10,667 nt of DNA from Candidatus Omnitrophota bacterium. Its GTDB lineage: Bacteria; Omnitrophota; Gorgyraeia; Duberdicusellales; Duberdicusellaceae. Under the pieces are notes generated by a model. It ran no database searches and was not told the origin of the DNA. It saw nothing but the letters and a program-made list of their open reading frames with translations. The stretch is from positions 1 through 10,667 of the forward strand of contig WFRI01000034.1 of the NCBI GenBank assembly GCA_015486615.1. Reading direction: 5' to 3'. Position numbers and translations under genes: made by a program. This document shows, in pieces, positions 5,795-10,667 of this stretch (the stretch's first letter is position 1; every line of letters starts with the position of its first letter).

Positions 5795-5941
5795 TTTTTA
5801 GTGGTAGCTTTTTTAGCGGTAGGCAATGTCAGGATTGGTTCTTTCTTACCGGCACCCACCTCGGGGGCAGAACTCTTTCCACCCCTAAGGTGTCCAAAAG
5901 CACGCCAGTGCTTTTTTAGTGGTAGCGCTTTTTAGCGGTAG
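5795..5941 (+). repeat. Modular hairpin repeat, copy 2 (composite, lacks left block)
   Basis: Begins with a repeat tail: two TTTTTAGYGGTAG motifs (5795-5807, 5810-5822) and GGCAATGTCAGGATTGG, like the tail of copy 3. A hairpin block follows (5842-5941) that matches copy 3 (6595-6694) at 99 of 100 positions. The left block of copies 1 and 3 is absent. It therefore looks like tail plus hairpin block plus second motif pair, produced by recombination between copies. Confidence 0.88.
5896..5917 (+). terminator. Terminator-like hairpin, repeat copy 2
   Basis: AAAAGCAC (5896-5903), loop GCCA, GTGCTTTT (5908-5915) then TT. Positioned to end transcription of the RHH/PIN operon. Confidence 0.45.
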
Positions 5942-5979
5942 TTAGTCTTTATAGGAATGGTTAAAAGTGGAAGAGGGGT

Positions 5980-6276
5980 ATGATTAAAATAATTTTTTCA
6001 AAACATGCCAGAAATAAAATTTTAGAAAGAAAGATTAAGGAACCTTTCCTTAAAGAAACAATAATAAATCCTGATTCGATTTATTATGATGTGTTCTCAA
6101 AAACATTTATTGCCATAAAAGAAGTGAAGTTAGTTTTCTCTAAAGTAAAGAGCAACTTGGTAGTTTCTTTTACAAAAGAGAAGGATGTTATAAAGATAAT
6201 AACTGTTTATCCTTGCAGGAAGATAGATAAGGAGATAAGGAAAAAGGGGGCAAAAAGATGGGTAAAAGTAAAATAA
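5980..6276 (+). CDS. DUF4258-family protein, probable toxin
   Basis: 98 residues beginning MIKIIFSKHARNKILERKI, the HAxxRxxER-like opening of DUF4258 proteins, small RelE/BrnT-shaped proteins often found as the toxin half of type II modules. A central run of strands follows (FIAIKEVKLVFSKVKSNLVVSFT) and a basic tail (KIDKEIRKKGAKRWVKVK), fitting an RNA-binding fold. The likely activity is mRNA interference, inferred from family resemblance only. ATG 5980 is preceded almost directly by GAGGGG (5973-5978); other nearby starts are blocked by stops. It overlaps the DUF2283 gene by 19 bases. It starts 38 bases after repeat copy 2. Toxin-first order is unlike the other module but is known for RelE/HigB-type pairs. 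Confidence 0.72.
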   Translation: MIKIIFSKHARNKILERKIKEPFLKETIINPDSIYYDVFSKTFIAIKEVKLVFSKVKSNLVVSFTKEKDVIKIITVYPCRKIDKEIRKKGAKRWVKVK

Positions 6277-6488
6277 AGATATGGTTTGATGAAAGAGAAG
6301 ATATTCTTTATATTTCTTTAAAAAAAGGTGAAGCTGTAGATTCTGAAGAGAGAGAGGAGGATGTGAGAGTAGAATATGATAATAAAGGCAGGGTAATAGG
6401 AATTGAGGTTTCAAATGTAGCCAAGAGATTGATTAATCCGCTTGCTAAAAAAATAATCTCTGTGAATAATCTGGTTTCTGTGAGATAA
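6258..6488 (+). CDS. DUF2283-family protein, probable antitoxin
   Basis: 76 residues with the DUF2283 pattern: IKIWFDEREDILYISLKKGEAVDSEE, then DVRVEYDNKGRVIGIEVSNVAKRL. In typical members this reads as a strand with Asp, a second strand LYI, an acidic turn, and DxxGxxxGIEI. DUF2283 genes regularly sit beside DUF4258 genes and are taken as antitoxins. ATG 6258 lies inside the end of the DUF4258 gene (19-base overlap), with the purine run AAAAAGGGGGC just upstream as ribosome site, so the pair is translationally coupled. Residues after 58 (INPLAKKIISVNNLVSVR) are less typical and may contact the toxin. Repeat copy 3 begins 11 bases after the stop. Confidence 0.75.
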   Translation: MGKSKIKIWFDEREDILYISLKKGEAVDSEEREEDVRVEYDNKGRVIGIEVSNVAKRLINPLAKKIISVNNLVSVR

Positions 6489-6499
6489 AAGAAAAACGC

Positions 6500-6715
6500 C
6501 TGCCGCTAAAAAAACACCGGCTATTAAATGCCCAGCGTTGTATGTCGTAGGTCGAAGGTTATGCAAAATGTCGAAGGTTGATTTCTGATTTTTGTTTCTT
6601 ACCGGCACCCACCTCGGGGGCAGAACTCTTTCCACCCCTAAGGTGTCCAAAAGCACGCCAGTGCTTTTTTAGTGGTAGTGCTTTTTAGCGGTAGAAAGGC
6701 AATGTCGGCATTGGA
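6500..6715 (+). repeat. Modular hairpin repeat, copy 3 (complete), next to tRNA-Ser
   Basis: Same plan as copy 1: left block identical to it over 106 bases (6515-6620 equals 4892-4997), and right block 99% identical to copy 2 (6595-6694 with 5842-5941). Ends CTGCCGCTAAAAA (6500-6512) and TTTTTAGCGGTAG (6682-6694) are inverted repeats with one mismatch, bounding a 195-base unit. No flanking target duplication is visible. It ends 11 bases before the tRNA. Confidence 0.9.
6649..6670 (+). terminator. Terminator-like hairpin, repeat copy 3
   Basis: AAAAGCAC (6649-6656), loop GCCA, GTGCTTTT (6661-6668) then TT. Positioned to end transcription of the DUF4258/DUF2283 operon and to separate it from the tRNA. 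Confidence 0.45.
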
Positions 6716-6726
6716 CTTTGGACAAT

Positions 6727-6811
6727 GGAGGAGTGGCCGAGCGGTTTAAGGCGGCGGTCTTGAAAACCGTTGTACCGAGAGGTACCGTGGGTTCGAATCC
6801 TACCTCCTCCG
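6727..6811 (+). tRNA. tRNA-Ser, anticodon UGA
   Basis: Acceptor GGAGGAG (6727-6733) pairs with CTCCTCC (6804-6810), discriminator G at 6811, no encoded CCA. Anticodon stem GCGGT/ACCGT closes a seven-base loop with anticodon TGA at 6761-6763. The long variable arm GTACC-GAGA-GGTAC marks a class II tRNA, and the T arm is GTGGG-TTCGAAT-CCTAC. UGA reads UCA and other UCN serine codons. An inverted repeat CCGCTGT/ACAGCGG (6809-6815, 6837-6843) overlaps its end but lacks a T run. Confidence 0.95.
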
Positions 6812-6914
6812 CTGTCCATTTCTCGAAGAAAAATAAACAGCGGGCTCTGGTCCTTAGGTAGAAAGTTTTGGGATAACTGCTCTTTGCGGTAGCGGATATA
6901 AGGAAGGAGGCGTA

Positions 6915-7322
6915 GTGAGGAATTTTAAGTTTTTTTTTATCGCTTTAGTCTTGTCTTTTAATATTTTATTCAGCGGATGTGTGCCGGTGCTGATTGGGCT
7001 TGGAGTGGCTACTGGCTATATGGTTACTAAAGATGCAGTGTCCGGAAATTTTGATATTGGTTATGACACCTTATGGAATACGGCGGTTTATGTCTTAGAG
7101 AGAAAAGGGGAAATAGTCTCTAATGACAAGCAGTCCGGAGTATTAAAGGCTAATGTAGGCAAGGATGTTGTGGTGGTAAAGATTAGAGAGTTAACTGAGG
7201 CTTCTCAGAATCTTCGTGTTTCTGCCCGTAAGAAAGGCATAATTTCTAACTTGTCTAAGGCTGAGGAAGTATTCTCAGAAATTGTGCGCAAACTAACTAA
7301 AAACAAGGAGCAGGAAAATTGA
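6915..7322 (+). CDS. DUF3568-like small lipoprotein
   Basis: 135 residues. A lipoprotein signal peptide ends in the lipobox LFSGC, with Cys22 as the lipidated residue; after it PVLIGLGVATGYMVTKDAV resembles the glycine-rich stretch of DUF3568 lipoproteins. The mature part has the YDTLWNTAVYVLERKG and VVVKIRELTEASQNLRV segments of that family: a helix for Asp/Trp-containing docking and beta strands. Function is not known for the family. GTG 6915 is chosen because AAGGAGG (6904-6910) ends four bases before it and because the signal peptide starts there. It opens a compact operon, its stop overlapping the next start. No convincing promoter is seen in the 103 bases after the tRNA. Location is the outer membrane or periplasmic face of the inner membrane. 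Confidence 0.75.
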   Translation: MRNFKFFFIALVLSFNILFSGCVPVLIGLGVATGYMVTKDAVSGNFDIGYDTLWNTAVYVLERKGEIVSNDKQSGVLKANVGKDVVVVKIRELTEASQNLRVSARKKGIISNLSKAEEVFSEIVRKLTKNKEQEN

Positions 7323-8092
7323 AGTATTTTCTTGCCGCATTAGGCCTAAGTTTATTAATTTCCTGCGGTCAGCCTTTATCTTCCAAGACTTTTTATGCGG
7401 TTAAAGTTATAGATGGGGATACCCTGATTCTTAATGACGGAGAGCATCTGCGGCTAATCGGCATAGATACTCCGGAAGTAAGAATAAGACAGGGGCATAG
7501 TTTTGTTTTTTCTCCTAAGCCTTTTGCTTTAGAGGCTAAAAGATTTGTTAAAAATTTAGTCGAAGGCAAAAAAATTTATGTAGAGTTTGGTAAAGAAAAA
7601 ACGGACAAATACGGCCGGGCTTTAGGCTATTGCTTTTTAAGCAGTAATAATTTATTCGTTAATAAAGAAGTGCTAAAGCGCGGGCTGGCAATTATCAGCA
7701 TAATCCCGCCTAATGACAAATATTTGCCGGAATTTATTTCTGCCCAGAAATTCGCCCAAAAGCAGAAAAACGGACTGTGGCAGGGCGTAGGGGTTATTTC
7801 TCCGGAACAAGCCGCCGGCCATCTTAATGAAATAATTAAGGTAAAAGGTCGTGCCCGGAGTGTTTTTAGCACTAAAGGCGGAGGGGTTGTTATTAAATTT
7901 GTCCAGCCGGGATTTAAAGTTTATATTCCGCCAGGGTGCCTGGATTATTTTTTTAACAAAGGCATAACTCCTTTTAGCGCTTATAAAAATAAAATACTTG
8001 AAGTTATCGGGAGAGTCCGGCAGTATAAAGGCGTTCCGGAAATAATAATTCCTGTGCCGCAGTTAATAAAAGTTTATGAAAATCAAGACTAA
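7319..8092 (+). CDS. Thermonuclease (SNase-like) lipoprotein with extra C-terminal domain
   Basis: 257 residues from TTG 7319, which overlaps the previous stop (TTGA); AAGGAG (7305-7310) supports it, and it restores a lipoprotein signal with lipobox LISC (Cys16). Residues 26-155 form a staphylococcal-nuclease domain with all catalytic positions kept: Asp34 (IDGDT), Arg45, Asp50 and Glu53 (RLIGIDTPE), Arg100 (DKYGRALGY). Such enzymes are calcium-dependent phosphodiesterases degrading DNA and RNA to 3'-phosphonucleotides. Residues 172-255 (IKVKGRARSVFSTKGGGVVIKF...LEVIGRVRQYKGVPEIII) look like an OB-fold, nucleic-acid-binding add-on absent from the staphylococcal enzyme. Membrane-anchored outside the cytoplasm, it may scavenge environmental nucleic acid. 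It overlaps pyk by 17 bases. Confidence 0.85.
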   Translation: MKYFLAALGLSLLISCGQPLSSKTFYAVKVIDGDTLILNDGEHLRLIGIDTPEVRIRQGHSFVFSPKPFALEAKRFVKNLVEGKKIYVEFGKEKTDKYGRALGYCFLSSNNLFVNKEVLKRGLAIISIIPPNDKYLPEFISAQKFAQKQKNGLWQGVGVISPEQAAGHLNEIIKVKGRARSVFSTKGGGVVIKFVQPGFKVYIPPGCLDYFFNKGITPFSAYKNKILEVIGRVRQYKGVPEIIIPVPQLIKVYENQD

Positions 8093-9107
8093 AATAATTG
8101 CTACTTTAGGTCCGGCAAGCAGTGATGTCTCAACCTTGCGCAGGATGTTTATGGCCGGTTTAGATGTTGTGCGCCTTAATTTTTCTCACGGCACTAAAAC
8201 AGAGCATTTGCAGAGGATTAAAACTGTGCGGTCTTTAAACAAAAAATACCGCCGGGCGGTAAAAATTATGCAGGATTTGGAAGGCTACCGGATAAGATTA
8301 GGCAGGGTTAAAGGCAAAGGCCTTGTTGTTAAAAAAGGAAATGTGCTGTGGCTTACTCAGGACGATGTTTTAGCGGACAAAAATGTTTTAAGTTTTGATT
8401 ACCGGGGCAGTTTAATGCCTATAAAAAAAGGAATGTTCATTTACATAGACGATGCCAGAATAGCGCTGCGGGTAGAAGGAGTTTATAAAAAGAGTTTGAA
8501 AACTTTAGTTGTCAGGCCCGGCCGGATACAGGCGCATAAAGGGGTTAATATCCCGGGGGCTGACTTGGAATTTGAGGCATTTACAGCCAAAGATACTAAA
8601 GATTTAGAGTTTGGGCTTAAGCATAAAGTTGATTTTATTGCCCAGTCTTTTGTGCGCAGTGCTGACGATATTATTCTTCTTAAGAAAAGGCTTCCTGTTA
8701 AAAACCCCCCGCTGGTTTTTGCCAAAATAGAAAATGCCCAGGGCCTTAATAATTTATCTGAAATACTAAAAGTTTCTGACGGGGTATTGGTTGCCCGCGG
8801 GGATATGGGAATATCATTTCCTATTTATATGGTCGGCATACTGCAGAAAATAATCATTCAGCGGGCCCGCGGTTTTAAAAAACCGGTTATTACGGCTACG
8901 CAGATGCTGGAAAGTATGACTGACAGTGTTTTGCCTACACGGGCAGAGGTAACAGACGTTACTAATGCTATAATTGACGGTTCTGATTATGTTATGCTTT
9001 CTGAAGAAACCGCAGCCGGCCGATATCCGGCTGAAAGTGTGCGGATGATGAATGAAATAATAAAGTTTACAGAAAAATCCGCTTTTTACCCGGGCAAAAA
9101 GAAATAA
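8076..9107 (+). CDS. pyk: Pyruvate kinase, short form without the C-terminal domain
   Basis: 343 residues. It converts phosphoenolpyruvate and ADP to pyruvate and ATP, the last step of glycolysis. Seen: VVRLNFSHG (Arg33, Asn35, Ser37), catalytic Lys217 and metal ligand Glu219 in FAKIEN, Asp243 in VARGDMG, Thr274 in ITATQMLESM, and the B-domain insert (about 77-157). Usual enzymes have about 470 residues; here the chain stops soon after LSEETAAGRYP, so the C-terminal allosteric domain is missing. The stop is clean, 2 bases before the next gene, so this is a natural short form, not a frameshift. At the position of DTKGPEIRTG it has DLEGYRIRLG: Leu, basic and Leu residues replace those tied to K+ dependence, suggesting a K+-independent enzyme. 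The start ATG 8076 gives the expected KIIATLGPAS opening. Confidence 0.9.
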   Translation: MKIKTKIIATLGPASSDVSTLRRMFMAGLDVVRLNFSHGTKTEHLQRIKTVRSLNKKYRRAVKIMQDLEGYRIRLGRVKGKGLVVKKGNVLWLTQDDVLADKNVLSFDYRGSLMPIKKGMFIYIDDARIALRVEGVYKKSLKTLVVRPGRIQAHKGVNIPGADLEFEAFTAKDTKDLEFGLKHKVDFIAQSFVRSADDIILLKKRLPVKNPPLVFAKIENAQGLNNLSEILKVSDGVLVARGDMGISFPIYMVGILQKIIIQRARGFKKPVITATQMLESMTDSVLPTRAEVTDVTNAIIDGSDYVMLSEETAAGRYPAESVRMMNEIIKFTEKSAFYPGKKK

Positions 9108-9109
9108 TT

Positions 9110-9898
9110 ATGAGAGCCGCGGGTCTGCTTACGGATTTTGGGCAAAAAGACAGTTTTGCCGGGATAATTAAAGCGGTAATTTTAAACATTGCGCCCCGTA
9201 CCTCTATAATAGATTTAACCCACAATATTTCCAGCCATAATATACGAGAAGCCGCATTCCTTCTCTGGAAGAGTTATAAATATTTTCCTGAAAAAACAGT
9301 GTTTCTGACAATAGTTGACCCGGGCGTAGGCTCAAAAAGAAAAGCCTTATTGGTTCAAACTAAAAACTATTATTTTATCGGGCCGGATAACGGAGTTTTG
9401 TCTTTGGCCGCAGAAGAGGATAAAATTGAAAAAATAGTTTCTTTAGAGAATAAGAAGTTTTTCCTGAAAAATGTATCTTCTACTTTCCACGGCAGGGATA
9501 TATTTGCTTCTGTATGCGGCTGGCTGCTTAAAGGCATCTCTGTGGAAAAATTTGGGCCTGAGGTTAAAAGTATAGAAGAGATTAAGTTCCCTTTGGCTAA
9601 AATAACCTTTAGCAGTATTGAAGGCGAAGTTGTTTACATTGACAAGTTCGGGAATCTTATTACTAACATTCCCGCGCGGGAATTTGAAACTTTAACTAAG
9701 GGGAAAGATTTTTCCTGCAGGTTCGGCCGGCAGTTAATAACCCGTTTTTATCCCGCTTACAGTTTTGCTAAAGATAGAGAAACTTTCTTTTGCCCGGGGA
9801 GTTTTTCCTTTATAGAAATATGTCAAAACCAATCCAGCGCCTGTAAACAACTAAAAGCCAAAACAGGGGATAAAGTCATCTGCCGGATATTCAGGTAA
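9110..9898 (+). CDS. SAM hydroxide adenosyltransferase (DUF62 family)
   Basis: 262 residues, a full-length member of the DUF62 family that splits S-adenosylmethionine with water to adenosine and methionine. It is related to the chlorinase and fluorinase enzymes but uses hydroxide. Signature segments: LLTDFGQKDSFAG (6-18, Asp9), TIVDPGVGS (67-75) with Asp70 and FHGRD (126-130), which give the Asp-Arg-His set proposed for catalysis, and YIDKFGNLITNI (177-188). The C-terminal domain keeps the GSFSFIEI and TGDKV motifs that contact the adenine. The usual family ending has more glycine in this stretch. It starts two bases after pyk with no Shine-Dalgarno sequence, so coupling with pyk is likely. 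Physiological role is unclear in the family: SAM or adenosine homeostasis. Confidence 0.88.
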   Translation: MRAAGLLTDFGQKDSFAGIIKAVILNIAPRTSIIDLTHNISSHNIREAAFLLWKSYKYFPEKTVFLTIVDPGVGSKRKALLVQTKNYYFIGPDNGVLSLAAEEDKIEKIVSLENKKFFLKNVSSTFHGRDIFASVCGWLLKGISVEKFGPEVKSIEEIKFPLAKITFSSIEGEVVYIDKFGNLITNIPAREFETLTKGKDFSCRFGRQLITRFYPAYSFAKDRETFFCPGSFSFIEICQNQSSACKQLKAKTGDKVICRIFR

Positions 9899-9911
9899 TC
9901 TTTTCGCTGTT

Positions 9912-10640
9912 ATGCCTGATACGAAAAACCGCAAACTAAGAGGTATTGTCAGATTTGTTTACAAACAGGCTGGCAGGGCTATTCACAATTACAAGATGGT
10001 CAGGGATAAAGACTGTGTCTTAGTTGGTTTTTCTGCCGGGGCAGACAGTGTGGCTTTGGCAAAAATTTTGTCTTTGCGGCGCAGGCACATACCTATAAAT
10101 TTTGGCATCAAATTAGTTTATATCAACCTTCCTTGGCAGGAAAAATATCTGCCTAAGGCAAAATCAATTCTTGAGAATACGGGCCTGCCTTACAGCATAG
10201 AAAAAATAGATTTTCAGGGCCGTAAAGTTGATTGTTTTTGGTGTTCTTGGCAGAGGAGAAAAATATTTTTTACTTTAGCCCGAAAGTTAGGTTGTAATAA
10301 AGTGGCCCTGGGGCATAATCTTGACGATATAACAGAGGCTATACTGATGAATTTGTTTATGAACGGCCAGATAAGCGCAATGTCTCCCTGCCAGGAGTTT
10401 TTCGGCGGGGAAATTACAGTAATCCGGCCGTTTTGCTATCTGGAGAAGCGCCGGATATTAAGTTTTATCCGCAAGTCGGGCCTGGATTATATCCCTTCGG
10501 AATGTCCTTATGCAGAGAAGAATATCCGTGAAATTATTAAAAAACAGATTAAGGAATTAGAGAAAATATCTGCGGGAGTGAAAGTTAATATTTTTCGGGC
10601 ATTGGAAAAAAAACATATAAAGGCCGATTATTTGTTATAA
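9912..10640 (+). CDS. ttcA: TtcA-type tRNA 2-thiocytidine synthetase (PP-loop ATPase)
   Basis: 242 residues. The PP-loop is VGFSAGADSVALA (38-50), a SAGADS form of the usual SGGxDS motif, which binds ATP for adenylation of the target base. CFWC (Cys108, Cys111) followed by SWQRRK and a late Cys198 (SECPYAEKN) match the three-cysteine iron-sulfur site of TtcA, and ALGHNLDDITEAILMN (132-147) is the conserved second block. TtcA puts sulfur on cytidine 32 of certain tRNAs; TilS, the other close relative, lacks these cysteines. The protein is shorter than E. coli TtcA (about 311), mainly at the N-terminus. Alternative: a paralogous NcsA-like thiolase. It follows DUF62 by 13 bases with no clear ribosome site. 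The next promoter overlaps its stop. Confidence 0.72.
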   Translation: MPDTKNRKLRGIVRFVYKQAGRAIHNYKMVRDKDCVLVGFSAGADSVALAKILSLRRRHIPINFGIKLVYINLPWQEKYLPKAKSILENTGLPYSIEKIDFQGRKVDCFWCSWQRRKIFFTLARKLGCNKVALGHNLDDITEAILMNLFMNGQISAMSPCQEFFGGEITVIRPFCYLEKRRILSFIRKSGLDYIPSECPYAEKNIREIIKKQIKELEKISAGVKVNIFRALEKKHIKADYLL

Positions 10641-10641
10641 T
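10633..10641 (+). promoter_or_regulatory. Extended -10 promoter for the next gene
   Basis: TG-T-TATAAT (10633-10641), overlapping the ttcA stop. No -35 is visible at the right distance. The expected start base is at or next to the ATG at 10648. Confidence 0.5.
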
Positions 10642-10647
10642 ACAACT

Positions 10648-10667
10648 ATGGAAGAATACATTGAATA
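10648..10667 (+). CDS. Start of the next gene (partial, 6 codons)
   Basis: ATG followed by GAA GAA TAC ATT GAA before the window ends. No ribosome site precedes it; the extended -10 six bases upstream suggests a leaderless mRNA. The product cannot be told from six residues. Confidence 0.35.

Noticed and set aside
4878..6715. Integron attC sites or a CRISPR array
   Set aside because: No convincing RYYYAAC...GTTRRRY pair bounds the repeats and no integrase is present; unit length, spacing and mosaic structure do not fit CRISPR.
6727..6811. tRNA-Ser as attachment site
   Set aside because: No duplicated tRNA 3' fragment and no integrase gene is visible in the window.

Overview
The window reads as bacterial chromosome in which every supported gene lies on the + strand. 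Small proteins, two lipobox lipoproteins (implying an outer envelope), a compact pyruvate kinase, a DUF3568-like lipoprotein and an A+T-leaning accessory part together suggest an uncultivated Gram-negative lineage of the Omnitrophota type. That placement is inference and weakly held. Three promoters carry an extended -10 of the form TGnTATAAT.

Left part (1-3300) looks like a defence-type accessory block. It holds the end of a DUF262/GmrSD-like HNH endonuclease, a ClpP-fold SDH-family serine protease with a C-terminal zinc ribbon, a 61-residue unknown protein, about 490 bases of non-coding DNA dense in perfect hairpins (2005-2475), and a HaeII-type restriction endonuclease with no methyltransferase beside it. 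A TerB-like protein follows (3305-3784).

Middle part (3840-6811): smpB is followed by the tmRNA gene ssrA, so both halves of the trans-translation system sit together. Between ssrA and a tRNA-Ser(UGA) lie two toxin-antitoxin modules, ribbon-helix-helix/PIN and DUF4258/DUF2283. Each module is bounded by a copy of a modular, hairpin-rich repeat about 0.15-0.22 kb long, all in one orientation. The order is tmRNA, repeat 1, TA 1, repeat 2, TA 2, repeat 3, tRNA-Ser. Long identical blocks, mosaic structure, inverted ends and a base-pair-preserving substitution make this cassette-like array the most interesting part of the window.

Right part (6915-10640) is a tightly packed run, with overlaps or gaps of at most 13 bases: DUF3568-like lipoprotein, lipoprotein thermonuclease with an extra C-terminal domain, pyruvate kinase lacking the C-terminal domain, SAM hydroxide adenosyltransferase (DUF62), and a TtcA-type tRNA thiolase. 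A strong extended -10 at the end, with an ATG 7 bases after it, begins the next gene, possibly as a leaderless transcript.
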